The notes under the pieces are model-generated. The model was given only the letters and a program-made list of their open reading frames with translations. It searched no databases and was not told the origin of the DNA. The position numbers and the translations under genes were made by a program. Below are positions 36,299 to 47,806 of a stretch of DNA of 64,000 nt, piece after piece (position 1 is the first letter of the stretch; every line of letters starts with the position of its first letter). Where the stretch lies: positions 22,661,300 through 22,725,299 of the forward strand of contig NC_067204.1 of NCBI RefSeq assembly GCF_026262505.1. Direction: 5' to 3'. Source of the stretch: Trichomonas vaginalis G3 (Eukaryota; Parabasalia; Trichomonadida; Trichomonadidae).

Positions 36299-37836
36299 TT
36301 AAATATTATTTAAATATAATGGAGTAATAAAATAAATCGGAATTTCTATTAATTTATTGTCAACTTCAACTAATGCATTGCCGTTAATATATCTAACAAA
36401 TTCAGCTATTGTGTCAAATCTTCGTCTTCTTTTTGTCATTGATTTATCAGTTTTTCCATAATCGAGATGAATCAAAACTTTATCCCCTTGTTTAAAATTC
36501 ATGAGCCCCGAATTAATTTGTTCACGTTTAACATCATTTAACCTTTCCATTTGCTTTCTAATATATTCCCATTCTTTTGAAATATCATTTTTCATTTCCA
36601 CTGGTTTCATGTTTATAGTTCTATGCCATGTATTATTATAATAATATACTAACTGCTGTATGATGGAGTCATGATTTCCATCCCAGTATATCTGACCGTT
36701 AACCCCTAACGCATCTCTAAGAGTTCTCATTACCGCATCAACTATTTTATTATGAAACGTATATGGAGAGGATGAAAAGAAAAAATTAATTTGTGGGAAA
36801 TAATGAGTCATAGTTGCCTGAAATCCTTTATCGCCATCACCCCTGATATTATCTACTCTTTCATGATCTAGTAAGTATTGAATAGCTCTTCTTGTTTCCT
36901 GTTCTGTTTTCCCTTTCACCGGAATGCAATATAAATATCTAGTGTTAATGTTAATGGCAAATAAATAAGTAACGTTTCCTTTTGAATATTCCAGATGATC
37001 GATTTCGTATGAATATGGATATGGTGCAAATGAAGGGCGACTAAATTTTTCCTTTAACGGTTGAATTTTTGGGTCAGTTGGTTTATTTAATATCTTGAAA
37101 CCTTTTTAAAATCTTTTTGTTTCTTTAATGTTTGAAATGGATATAATAAAGTGAATGATGAAGGATTAACTGAAGGAGGAGGCGGTACTGTCGTTGGAGG
37201 TTTTGGTGTTGCAAGTGGTTTAATTTTATCTGCTTTGATTTTGGAATTCATTCCCCCTTCATTAATTCTGGATGTATTCTATTCATTTGTTTTAAATATG
37301 CTGTATATAAAGGTTTGATATACTTTCCCGCTTCGAGTTTATGTTGAAGGATGAATTCCAAAAGTTGATCTTCATTTAAAAGTCGGGCTGAATATGGTTT
37401 AACTAATGAATCATAAATTAAAGCTTGTGCTTCATTTATGGTCTGAAGGACCTGGGTGTTTTGTTCCTTTAGCTGTTGAACATTTGCTACTTTAGACCTC
37501 GGCTTTGGTTTTTGTGGCTCAGGATTATATAAATTATATAATTCATCAATATCTTCTTCTGTTAATACTTTATTTTTGAAATCTTTCAACTGTTTAAGTT
37601 GTGATTTAGTTTTTCCCTTTGTATATTCATTATTTTTAATTTTGTCTTTAATTTCAGAAATTATTTATTATGATATTTCAAAATTTCATTTTTATAATAT
37701 GGATAATAATATTCCATATCATCACCCGTTATATTGTTATTATGTTTTGGAGATATGATTTTAATTCATAATAATTAAGAAAATTTTGATTAAGTACTAA
37801 ATCATCAATTAAAATTTTTAAATCTACGTTATCCAT
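36299..37836 (-). pseudogene. Retroviral-type integrase, several frameshifts
   Basis: ATG 37836 opens MDNVDLKILIDDLVLNQNFL. After two early shifts a frame holds LTEEDIDELYNLYNPEPQKP, then the QQLKEQNTQVLQTI segment, ending at 37248. The next piece starts with an overlapping ATGA (MNSKIKADKIKPL, proline-rich), shifts near 37,110, and carries the core: EIDHLEYSKGNVTYLFAINI (first Asp), IRGDGDKGFQ (second Asp), KIVDAVMRTLRDAL (Asp where Glu is usual) and a basic tail with GDKVLIHLDYGKTDK. Integrases join transposon ends to target DNA. At least four breaks make it inactive. Confidence 0.8.
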
Positions 37837-37860
37837 TTATATAAAAATAAAATCAATGTT

Positions 37861-38089
37861 TTAAGGGTGCCCACCTCTTTGAATCATAGTATCAAAACCA
37901 TTATTTACATATTGAATCCCATCATTAACGGTTCCTTCTTCTAAAACGGTATCAAATGGTGGCGGTTGTTGTTGCTGTTGATGTTGTGATGGGATTTAAA
38001 AAAATTCGTTGTGGTTGATTATTTGGAATCTGAAAGTTAAAACCATTTGGTATAAATCGATTTGGTTCCTTTTGTCTCTTCTGTGGCAT
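37861..38089 (-). pseudogene. Small Gln/Pro-rich protein, one frameshift
   Basis: ATG 38089 reads MPQKRQKEPNRFIPNGFNFQ and IPNNQPQRI, loses frame near 37,990, then QHQQQQQPPPFDTVLEEGTV, NDGIQYVNNGFDTMIQRGGH to the stop at 37861. About 75 residues. It lies between polymerase and integrase on the same strand. The PPPF/Gln-rich centre suggests a disordered linker protein; a virion role is only a guess. Confidence 0.45.
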
Positions 38090-38117
38090 TTTATTAAAAA
38101 TAAAATTTTAAATTGTA

Positions 38118-41100
38118 TTAAATAAATGGCATACAACATCCATTTTCACAACATACAGCCTTAGTGTGTGCTCCTGTTAATGCAGTCTTACCGATTGTTA
38201 AGCGAGTCATTGACCCGTTTTTAAGTTGTAAATTAATATTCTGACCATCAAATATCACTTTATCATTTATTATATCCAAATAATTTTTGGTGTTAATTGT
38301 TTATTTTGTCGTAAACTAACACCTTTCATTTTTTGTGCAATCTTTTTAAAATCACTTCCATCAATTGAACCGTTGAATGATGTATAACACTTAGGACATA
38401 AAGCAACCATGTTATCACCTTGTTTCTCAATTGCTAAACCCAATAACTTCTTCTCATGTGCTTTTTCTTCAGCTTTATTCTTTAATTTAGGTTTAAATTT
38501 CTCATCAAAACAGAAGAAATCAAATGGTGCGAATTTGAAAATGTTTTTATCATAAAATTGTTTATCGGTAACAATTGCTTGAAATGCTTGAGTGTTAGGA
38601 AGATTTGGGTCGCCAGCGATTGCCCAATAAGATGAATCAGTATCACCTTCAATGAAATGAAAACGATTAACATTCATGCATTTATACATAAAATCATAAA
38701 TGAAAACCAAATACCAGTATTTAGCATTATCTAAAGTGAAGAATGCCTCTTGTAAACATGTATCACATCTATAAAATCTATCTTTAAGCATCACTTGATA
38801 TGTATCCTCACCTATTTCTCTTATGTTTTTAAACTTATTTGACATACATGCAACGCGTGCCTTCTGTGCATTCATTATTTTAGTCTTTGCGTAATTTTGT
38901 GTATTCATTGCATCGTAACCATATGATCCATTAAGTGAAATCTTGCAAAATAAACTTTTTCCTTTATTTCCTTCTAATTCAGCCTTTTGTCTTTCGTTCA
39001 TAAATTTGTTCGCAAATTCATTAAAACAAGTGTTTTTAGTAAATGTTAAAATTGATTGAATATCATCATGATAAAATGAAATCTGTCTATTAGATACCAA
39101 AGATAATAAGAAGAAAATGGTTGATATTGGTTGTGTGTTGATGCTAACTGAGTTAATTTCTCTGTTTCTGGTCAACTGGTAGATTGTTTGATTTCATGTA
39201 ATTATACATAAAACTGCCAATTGTTTTTTCATCTGTGATAATATCTAAGTTTCTTATTATCGGTAAAAAGTTTATGTAATCATTAATGTATTTTTCATCA
39301 ATGTGACCCTTTACTTCAGCCACGAATAAAGTATTTTTCTTCTTAATTATTCCCAGTGCTTTTGCTTTCTTTGTTGCTGTATCACAAATGATAACACCAT
39401 TCAATCTTCCCGGCATATACATTTTATGGTCAGTATATTGAATGAAATCATGAGGATTAGATGAAAATGATGAAGGATATAATGAATTAAAATCAACACC
39501 AACGAAATGAGTCATATGTTGGTGTGTCCTCATTTGATACAGTTTTAGTTTCTGGATTATATGAAAGTTTATTAATGTGCGTGATTCCTTTAAGATTTAC
39601 TCTATGTTGAACATTTGATAAACCACCAGTAATTCCATTACGGAGAATGTGATAAGCTTCAACTGAATCTAAAGTCATTGGTAAATTATTTTTTAATGCA
39701 TAATTTCTTAAATTGATTCTTAAACGTTGAACATCTTCATCTTTATTTGATTTTACGACATTGCAATAACAACACATTAACTGACAATTTTCTTTGGTAT
39801 GTGGTTTTTCATTATCGATTCTATCCAATGTTGGTTTATTTGCATATGTAAACGCTTTACCACACATTTTGCATTTAGATGAAAGGATTAAATCGTGATA
39901 GTATTGAAAATCATCCATTGAAACATTATTTTTAGTATCCCTTTCTGCTTTTTCATCTTGTTTCTTATATGATTCAATTTTATATTTCCAATACTTTTTC
40001 GTTAATTCAAAACTTGATTCTATCTCTTCCTCAGGATATTTTTCATTAGGATTAAAGTCTTTATATGCTAAAGCGTAACGAATCATTGAAGCATTCGATG
40101 ATAAAGAAAGATTATGAAGCATATCAATTTTATAAACAAATGTTTCTTCAATAATTTTATCGATTGGGTCAATCATAATTTCAACATCTTTATTGCAATA
40201 ATGAATAAAATATTCTAATCTATTCTTAAAATTTTTAGCATCATTGAGATATATTTGATAATCACTATCTGATATAGTTTCTTGAGTTAATGCTGAATAA
40301 AATGAATCTTTCGTGAATGGTTCCACTTTATATAATTCTTCTTCGTAATTCTCCCATGTGATAAATTGATAAGGGAAAAAGGATTTAACACGTGATTTAT
40401 TGTTTCCGAAATCTTGAGTGAATTGGTCTAATGTCCCACCCGCTATATAATTTCTGATGTCAATAAATCTCAATTCATATGGAACGTTTGTTTTCTTTAC
40501 AATGATTTGCTTAAATTGTGAAGATGAACCCAGCATTGATTTTATTTTCCATTTTGCAGTGTTTAAATCACGAAGAATTAAATTTAAATCAAACTTTCCC
40601 GAATTAAAACCTATGATATTCACTTTATTGAATTCCTCATCTAGAAGTTCTTTAAATGCTTCCTTCTGTTTTTCATTTAATGTATGAGACTTCATTAATT
40701 CTTCATATTGTTCAATATTTGATTCAACAACTAATGAACAGGTTGAAAATAAAAACTCAATCCAATCAGAAATAAAAGAATCACTCGAAGTTAAGCAAAA
40801 ATTCCTCGTATATGTTTTATCATTTAATTTAACCGTTGATGATACCATGAATGGTTTTAAGTAAGCGTTCAAAGTTGCACACTCAGAAAGTTGTAATTCT
40901 TCTTTAGTCTCTAATGTTTCAAAGTCAAAAGTAATATAATATCTTGTCGGTTGATAATATTCCTGCAAATTATGAGCTAATAACCACTGATATATCTTCT
41001 GTTTCGTAATATGTGGTGCATATGGTTGCTGGGTCTTTTGCAATTGAACGTCTTGAATTAATCTTCCATTATTTTCTTTACATTTCTCACAATGCTTTAA

Positions 41101-41559
41101 AAATCTTCTTTGGTTTTTCCTTTCTGGATCATCACGGATAGAATAAACTTCTTCTTTACAATATGGACAAACTTTATAGCCGGTGAGTGCTTCAACGTCT
41201 GTTATTCTGTCAGCGTGAAGTTTTCCACATGGACTCTGTGTTAATAAAATATTTACTGTTTCAAATTCTGGATCTATCATTATTGATTCCACTAATGGAA
41301 AGTCTACCTTATTTATGTCCACGTCTTCTGGTTGAGGATCACAATAATAGAAATCAATATTAACATTTAACATTCTCGCTAATCTCTCACTTTCTGATGA
41401 AATGTCAAACCCTTCATATGCATCTATTGCTTCATTTAAATAGCTTCTACGAGTTTTAGGATTAACACCATCAGGAATGTTATAGAAGCGTTTAAATAAC
41501 CTTCTACCTTCTGCTCTAATTTGATTATCATTCATTTTAGCTGTTCCGTTTTTGTTCAT
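38118..41559 (-). pseudogene. Family B DNA polymerase with inserted HNH domain, frameshifted
   Basis: ATG 41559 opens 688 codons: CPYC/CEKC zinc-type pairs near 165-190; Exo I ITFDFETLE near 210; Exo II GFNSGKFDLNLIL near 320; Exo III YCNKDVEIM near 450; then an HNH domain at about 558-610 (CKMCGKAFTYANKPTLDRID, then NCQLMCCYCNVVKSN). The frame shifts near 39,530, where motif A (VGVDFNSLYPSSFS) follows, and near 39,170; motif B is CKISLNGSYGYDA and motif C is FHFIEGDTDSSYWAI. A last shift near 38,285 leads to the end IGKTALTGAHTKAVCCENGC. All catalytic motifs are present but in four frames. The part equivalent to the N-terminus of the element 1 polymerase is the separate gene at 41608-42714. 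Confidence 0.9.
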
Positions 41560-41607
41560 TTATGTAAGAATAAAAATTAAAAAATAAATAAAAATAAAGT
41601 TTATTTT

Positions 41608-42714
41608 TTAAAGCCCATAAAATGAATTAAGAACACATAAATTTTTATCATCTGCGACGTGACGAATACATTTTAATTTACTCAAGAATGCGTACCCTGA
41701 TACATTAAATCTAATTCCTGTCTTATTTAATTTCACAACTTTGAAAAGGAATGTATGAATAGCTATAAAATGATGAGAAGATGTTTTATGGGTTGCTTCC
41801 ATTTTTTCTGAAATAAATGAATAAATATAATGCTTATACGTTTTCATATCTTTTATATTCTTAATAACGAATGGTATAGACCTTTCCACTTCATCTTCCT
41901 TCGGTGCTGTTCTTTCATATGAAACATTATTGGTATCTTCAATAATGAAACCACAATCACACAAAATTTTATATGTTCCAATGGTTTCTTTTGATATTTT
42001 ATCTAATAAATCAAAAACTTTATCAACACCTGTGCATTTATTTAAATAATAATTTGTGTAAATATCATGATCTTCTTTCTTAATCGTATTAGTTGCATAT
42101 GTCACGTTTTTAAGAGCTTTTTTGAATTTTTCGGAATCTAAAGGTGGTGAAAGTAGGATACAAGGGTATTCTTCATTATCAATAAATTGTAACTTATGTT
42201 TACAAATAAATTTAGTACCTTCTTCTGAAAGTGTTTCGTCTATTTCACCATCTAATAAATTTTGTGTTGATTCTGAGACATAATTTTTATATCTTTCTTC
42301 ATGAGATTTCTGAACTTCTGATTCTGAAGCTGGGATATTCATTAAACCCTCTACTTCATTTTCATTATATTTTTCAACTTCTCTTAATTCCTTAATTTTT
42401 TCATCTATTTCATCTCTTATTTTTTTCAGTCTTTCAATTTCATCGTATTCATCATCTTTAATCCGTTCTTCATAATATTCAGGGAAAACATCAGGTTCTT
42501 TAGGTTTTTCTTCTTCAGATGTGGGATATAAGAAATTTATAACATCATCTTTATTCATTTTTCCATCATAATCTAAATCATTTAATAACTCGGCAAATTT
42601 TTGACAATTTCTTAAATAATATTTACTAACTTCATAACACATCTCATCTAATATATCCTTTATTTCCTCGTTTGTGAATCCTAATTTTTTAACGTTGTTA
42701 GTTTTGACGCTCAT
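41608..42714 (-). CDS. Split-off N-terminal region of the Maverick polymerase
   Basis: ATG 42714 gives 368 residues. Start (FAELLNDLDYDGKMNKDDVI, NFLYP) matches ALADFIKDYNGAISYDRIHE of the element 1 polymerase relic, and the end (DDKNLCVLNSFYGL) matches its EDNCFVYACIQAG. About residues 95-145 form a charged coiled coil. The gene ends 48 bp before the polymerase ATG, across a T-rich promoter-like spacer, whereas in element 1 the equivalent region runs on. The terminal-protein or dimer function sometimes assigned to such N-termini cannot be tested here. Confidence 0.55.
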   Translation of the reverse strand: MSVKTNNVKKLGFTNEEIKDILDEMCYEVSKYYLRNCQKFAELLNDLDYDGKMNKDDVINFLYPTSEEEKPKEPDVFPEYYEERIKDDEYDEIERLKKIRDEIDEKIKELREVEKYNENEVEGLMNIPASESEVQKSHEERYKNYVSESTQNLLDGEIDETLSEEGTKFICKHKLQFIDNEEYPCILLSPPLDSEKFKKALKNVTYATNTIKKEDHDIYTNYYLNKCTGVDKVFDLLDKISKETIGTYKILCDCGFIIEDTNNVSYERTAPKEDEVERSIPFVIKNIKDMKTYKHYIYSFISEKMEATHKTSSHHFIAIHTFLFKVVKLNKTGIRFNVSGYAFLSKLKCIRHVADDKNLCVLNSFYGL

Positions 42715-42773
42715 TTCATACGAATTAAAAATAAACTTTAAAAATGTAAGACATAATTTTTAATGCGTTTATT

Positions 42774-43364
42774 TCATTCATGAAAATAATTATTTCTAAT
42801 TTCTTTTACTCTCTCGTATATACTAGATTTAAAGAATTCGGAACTTTTACCATAATCTCCTAAATGTTTTCTTATCCCTAACGTGTGCCAGTTATTATAT
42901 GAAACTGAATAAACTTTATCTTTATCTTTACACCTTTCATCACTTCCAATATATTTATATCTCAGTTTTGATTTAGCATTTTCATATTCATTAGCGTTTA
43001 ATAATTCACAGTCTTCCTTTTTAAATTGATGTTTAAGATATTCAGGATTTAATACTCTACGTTTATATGCTCCTAACTTAGTTCTAAAGGTTTTTCTACA
43101 AAATTTAGGAATTCCATCCTCTTTAATGTCATCAATGATTTCCATTTCATTATTTTCAATTTCTTCTTCTCGTTTATGAGGTCTTTGATTATGACTCCAT
43201 TGATTCCATGAAATTAAATATTCTTTATCATTATATTTATACCTCATTAGCTTATTTTGGCTTTCATATTCATTTAATAATTCACAATCTTCATTTTTAA
43301 ATTGAAGTTTAACCCATTCAGGATTTAAACAATGTTTAATTAATCGCGGAATATCTGACATCAT
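42774..43364 (-). CDS. Protein with two tandem DNA-binding-like repeats
   Basis: ATG 43364, 196 residues. Two copies of one unit: LNPEWVKLQFKNEDCELLNE ... LMRYKYNDKEYLISWNQWS, and LNPEYLKHQFKKEDCELLNA ... LRYKYIGSDERC ... VYSVSYNNW. The pattern resembles the small DNA-binding repeats (DUF723-like) attached to phage and viral homing endonucleases, but the zinc-binding Cys pairs are missing and there is no nuclease domain. It is the outermost gene of element 2, about 180 bp from the right inverted repeat. A role in recognising element ends is speculative. Confidence 0.55.
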   Translation of the reverse strand: MMSDIPRLIKHCLNPEWVKLQFKNEDCELLNEYESQNKLMRYKYNDKEYLISWNQWSHNQRPHKREEEIENNEMEIIDDIKEDGIPKFCRKTFRTKLGAYKRRVLNPEYLKHQFKKEDCELLNANEYENAKSKLRYKYIGSDERCKDKDKVYSVSYNNWHTLGIRKHLGDYGKSSEFFKSSIYERVKEIRNNYFHE

Positions 43365-43547
43365 CTATATATAGCTTCTTTTATAAAAGATAAAAAATAA
43401 ATTATTTTAAAATTAATGTTAATTTTTTAAAATGTGTTTATAAATAAATATATTTTAATGCATCGTCTATATATATAGATGTAACAAAAAAAGTCACACA
43501 ACCCTTCCTATCCTACTACTTTTTTATATCAGTCAAATTCTGCCATT
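43365..43547. other. AT-rich spacer inside the right end of element 2
   Basis: T-rich leader of the gene at 42774-43364 (GTAATATATAGATGATG-type on its strand), then sequence with no gene up to the inverted repeat. It includes a TATATATA tract at about 43,470. Confidence 0.4.
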
Positions 43548-43953
43548 CTATCATCTACAATATGCCATTCCTCTCAATTTTGAGGCATTTACGAGTTCTT
43601 TTAAGCCATCTATTTTTCAACCCAACCTTATACAATCTTCGAGTGGGGAAAAAGTAAAAAAGACAATTAAGACTCTAGAATAATTCCAATCTAGATATAA
43701 AAGAAATGGTTATATTTGAATGAAGTTGGAAAAAAAATACCAAATCAAAATTCTGACTTCGATTATTCACAATTTTCAGAATGAATACATCTTATTTTGA
43801 TTATTGTTTCATGCAAATAATTTAATAATTTCATGTATATTATAATAATATACAACCGTGAATATATTTTACAGTTTTTATTGTCGTTTTTCATTTTGTA
43901 AAATCATGAGTTGATTCTTTTAATACACGCTTAAATTGACTCTTACTCTGATA
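43548..43953 (-). repeat. Right terminal inverted repeat of Maverick element 2
   Basis: Reverse complement of 22,476-23,030 without the MITE. The outer end is CTTACTCTG and similarity stops there. The empty TTAA site matching the MITE insertion is at about 43,599-43,602. Flanking bases (GATATAC outside here, TTTATTA outside the left arm) do not form an obvious target duplication. Confidence 0.9.
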
Positions 43954-45022
43954 TACAAATATCATTTTCATTTGTTTAAAAATATTTTGTAGTTCAATTT
44001 TATAATTTTTTTATATTTGAATAACATGATGTTCTATTAAACATGTATACTGACTTATTCAACATATTTCAAACAATTTTAAAAGAAATTCAATGTTAAA
44101 AAACGCGAACTTTATTTACTACATGCAAAATCATTTATTAGAACAAGTTATGTGTTTCCATTATAAATTCAAAAGGATAGAAAATCATTACTATTTTCAT
44201 CAAATGGTTCATGTATACAAATGTCCTGAATTGGACTAAAATCGAATTCCTGAAATGGTAAAGAATCTAATGTTGAATATTATAAATGCCAAGAATTTGA
44301 TTTAATCTGCGTTTCTTCCTTCTAGTGAGACATGGAAATCCTACATCGTTGCATTCATATTTCTTTTCTGTTTCTTTCCCTTCATCAATGATGAAACTCT
44401 TGATCTTAATTTGGGCGTTTTTCATTAAAGAAAATGACATGGCTCAATTCACTTTTTATGTGAAATTTTTTGAATAAAAATACCAAGCCGTTCTAAACTT
44501 CAAAATCAAATATTATAATAAATGTTATTCATTGCAATGTAATATTTTTTTCGATAATAACTGAGAAACATTTCAGAAGTTTACACTTATGTGATGTCAG
44601 AAAGTCGGGTTTTTTCTGAAGCACTTCATTATAAATAAAATGCAACCGAACATAAGAGCAGGCAATTCTTCATAAATTTACGATACTAATTATTTCTGCC
44701 CTGGCTTTGTTATAATGTCTAGAAATGGCAATCAGTCATCAACAAGAAATAACAGTTCGTGGACACAAAGATTATATGAATTATCAAATAACCATCCTTT
44801 TGGCTGCATGGGAGTTTCCATCTAAATGAAGTCATTGAAGTAGAGTGTAAATTTTTCTTCTTTAATGTATCTAATCAAATTTGATCCATAGTAGTTAAAC
44901 TCCAAATTATATTTCAAATTATATGAGAATCATGAATTAATTAACAAACTTGTTATAAAAAGTATTAAAAAGTGCTTTATTTTCAATAATAATCAAAAAA
45001 TAAAATAAAAAATAGATGGAAA
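43954..45022. other. Host intergenic region
   Basis: AT-rich, no open frame above noise, no repeat shared with the elements. I see nothing definite in it apart from the right boundary of element 2. Confidence 0.4.
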
Positions 45023-47806
45023 TTAATTATTTTGGAGTTGTTGTTCATGATAATCTAAGTAACCGCCAACATCATTGCAGAATGCACGATAGTTCATTTC
45101 ATCGAGTTCTGTGCATCTATACTTCTTGCAAAGGATATCCAATTCATTAGAATCAGATGTCAAACCTAATCTTCCAATGCATTGTCTGAACTGTGCGCGA
45201 GTGATGTAGTTTTTGGGTGGTGCCTTATCATAATCCTCGAACTGCTGTCTGATCTCCATTCTCCTTGTCGTTACGAAGTTCCTCATTCTCTCGATGATTG
45301 CAGCAGCTCTATATTCATCAGCCGGAGGAATAACAGATGTTGAAACAGATGGATCTGGGATGAAAGAAACTGTTTCATTTGGCCTCATCGTTGGATTTCT
45401 GTGTAAATCTTTAGTGTAAAAGATTTGATCAACGATATCCAAGAAATCTCTGTAATTAAACAAGTCACTGTGGCCTTCAACAGCGAACATTTTACCAATG
45501 AATTGTATCTCATCTTCTACAATTGGTAAATTAGTTTCGCCAACAACAGTATACCACTTTTGTTGTGTCACGTTTCCATGTCTTAAATGGTCGAAGTTTT
45601 CGAAGAATTCCATCAATCTTATTCTTCTCTTATAGATATATGATTGTATACGTGGTAATATCTTATTCCATGTCAATTGCTCTGCAGTTATTGGTGGCTT
45701 TGTAGCAACAATTGTGTTGATATCACCAGCATAAGTTGTCATTTTGTTGACAACTAATTCTGTGTATTCTGGGAAATTGATTCCACCAAGAGCTTCGACA
45801 TCTTTGACGAAAGTTGGGTAGTTAACGAAATGAGTGACTGGATCGAGATAGTACTCGGCCAACAGATTGATTTCGTTCATAGAAAGATGAACACCGATCA
45901 ATTGCATGACTTGTGCAAATGAAATTGTTGAAACTTGTTTATGTTTGTGTCTGTCTTTGTCTTGGAATTGTTCGCTCAAAGAGATTCTTCTTTGTACAGC
46001 GTATTTGTTGACTTTCTCAAGAATGTTTTGGACTTGTGCTGTCATTGACATTCCTGTGTTTCCGGACAGTTCTTGCTTCCTTGTTTCAGCCATTACTGTT
46101 GATGGTAAAACAGGGTTTTTACGTGGTGTCTGTTCCAATCTTTTCGGAGCAATGAAAGCAAGAATATCGTCAGCGAATTTGCTCCAAAGAACTTTGTCTG
46201 GGTTGCGTTCGCTTCTGTATGCGTCTGTGATGAATTTGAACTCATCATCAGTTACTCTGTAGCCAGCAACATTCATTGATGACCTCAGTTGATTGTCTGT
46301 GACTTCTCCTGTGTTCAAAGGATCGAAATCTTTGATGAAGTCGTGTAAATCAACGGAATGGATGTAGCACCATCTCTGGATATCTCCGAGAAGCTCTGTA
46401 ATTGATTTGTTCTCCTTCGTCTTTGGTAACAAACCTTTCTTTGACTCGTAAATTAATTGGTCGGCCACATCTGGAGTAACGAACTTGTCTCCGCTTGGTG
46501 TGTGACCGTATGTGTTCTCAATGGACTCAATAGTAGCGTTTACTGACTTAAATGTTCTTCTGGATTGAGCATGGTCCGGATCAATATCTTCAACAAATCT
46601 GAAGTAGTCAACGCCATCAGCCTTTCCACTATAAATTGCAAGAAGTACTCTGACATCATCTGTAGAGACAGGAATGGTCATAAGTGAAAGTACTCTGTGG
46701 AATTGCAATTCTGTGACATAACCTCTGTTTGTACGGTCGAAATCTTGGAAAGGTGGTAAGACGTTGATTCTATTCTTGGCAATGAATTCTTTGACCTTAG
46801 AAATGACAGCTTGTGCTTGTCTGTCATATGGTGCTGGAGGTTGTGGAATTGAATCACGAATAGCCTTGGCAGTACGATCAACATCAAGACAGAACTCTTT
46901 GTAGCGTACGTAATCTGCTAAATCGATTCTGATCTTATAACGTTCGGCCAAGTCGTTAAGTTCTTCTGGAGAGAATTGGAAGCCGAAAAGAGTAAGTACA
47001 TTCATAAACATATCGGGTGTAACACGGCCACTATGTAAAGGATCATGAGAATCGAAGAAATCCCGAATACGTACTCTGTTCTTATGAACGTACTCTGCAA
47101 AACGATCAATAACTGTTTCTGGATCTGATGGAAGTGGATGAAGCTTAATGCTTTGCTTGTGGTGTGGTAAATTAAATTCTGGAATTATATCTTTTTGTTC
47201 TGGAAGGTTTTGGAAGTCAATAACATCGAGATGCAATCTCTTGTAGTTGACATCGCCAAGCTTTGGGTCTAAATAACGATCCAAAAGGATTTGGATTTGC
47301 TTTTGTGTTAATTTTTCAAAAGGAAGGTTACGAAGGAATTGTGACTTAGTAACACGACCACAGTTGCTCTTATCAAAGTCCATAAAGGCTTCTCTAATAT
47401 GAATTCCTTTAGTTGTGACTTGATGAACTAAGATCTCAAATAAATCAGTAACTTCTTGTGGCATGTTTGTTGATATTCTGTTTGTAATCTTTGTGACAAT
47501 CTCTTTTGTGTTTGGAAGCTCACCTTTTGGTGTAACTTCTAAATCAGGATTTGTGAAAATCTTAGAAACGTCGTGGCAAAAATCTCTGTAATCTACATCG
47601 TCATCCTTTGCATACTCTTGGCAAAGGTAGTTCCATTCGTTTTCTGTAAGTGAGAATTTGGCGAATTCGAAACATCTACGAAATTGTTCGCGAGAAACGC
47701 GTCCAGTTCTGAGTTTATCGAAATCCTCGAACCATTCTATGAGATGAATATCGTTTAAATAAACATGTGTTCTAATACGGTCTAAAAGAATCTCTTCCTC
47801 ACTCAT
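45023..47806 (-). CDS. EF-hand protein with eight paired repeats
   Basis: ATG 47806, 927 residues, one clean frame. Eight units of about 65-70 residues follow one pattern: a helix, a calcium-loop-like DFDKxxxGRVT, a second helix, then a second loop ending in (V/L)xYRxFCxDV. Examples: WFEDFDKLRTGRVSREQF near 25, FMDFDKSNCGRVTKSQF near 140, FENFDHLRHGNVTQQKW near 730, FEDYDKAPPKNYITRAQF near 860. Several loops have lost acidic positions (units 6 and 8), so calcium binding is likely partial. Trichomonads have such large EF-hand proteins; a cytoskeletal or flagellar place is possible but not shown. Confidence 0.85.
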   Translation of the reverse strand: MSEEEILLDRIRTHVYLNDIHLIEWFEDFDKLRTGRVSREQFRRCFEFAKFSLTENEWNYLCQEYAKDDDVDYRDFCHDVSKIFTNPDLEVTPKGELPNTKEIVTKITNRISTNMPQEVTDLFEILVHQVTTKGIHIREAFMDFDKSNCGRVTKSQFLRNLPFEKLTQKQIQILLDRYLDPKLGDVNYKRLHLDVIDFQNLPEQKDIIPEFNLPHHKQSIKLHPLPSDPETVIDRFAEYVHKNRVRIRDFFDSHDPLHSGRVTPDMFMNVLTLFGFQFSPEELNDLAERYKIRIDLADYVRYKEFCLDVDRTAKAIRDSIPQPPAPYDRQAQAVISKVKEFIAKNRINVLPPFQDFDRTNRGYVTELQFHRVLSLMTIPVSTDDVRVLLAIYSGKADGVDYFRFVEDIDPDHAQSRRTFKSVNATIESIENTYGHTPSGDKFVTPDVADQLIYESKKGLLPKTKENKSITELLGDIQRWCYIHSVDLHDFIKDFDPLNTGEVTDNQLRSSMNVAGYRVTDDEFKFITDAYRSERNPDKVLWSKFADDILAFIAPKRLEQTPRKNPVLPSTVMAETRKQELSGNTGMSMTAQVQNILEKVNKYAVQRRISLSEQFQDKDRHKHKQVSTISFAQVMQLIGVHLSMNEINLLAEYYLDPVTHFVNYPTFVKDVEALGGINFPEYTELVVNKMTTYAGDINTIVATKPPITAEQLTWNKILPRIQSYIYKRRIRLMEFFENFDHLRHGNVTQQKWYTVVGETNLPIVEDEIQFIGKMFAVEGHSDLFNYRDFLDIVDQIFYTKDLHRNPTMRPNETVSFIPDPSVSTSVIPPADEYRAAAIIERMRNFVTTRRMEIRQQFEDYDKAPPKNYITRAQFRQCIGRLGLTSDSNELDILCKKYRCTELDEMNYRAFCNDVGGYLDYHEQQLQNN

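Noticed and set aside
1-43953. All frameshifts as sequencing errors
   Set aside because: Host genes of 688, 927 and 1,365 codons and the 769-codon primase are open in the same sequence, while element genes carry multiple breaks not limited to homopolymers. Single breaks such as 50,390 or 62,520 could still be errors.
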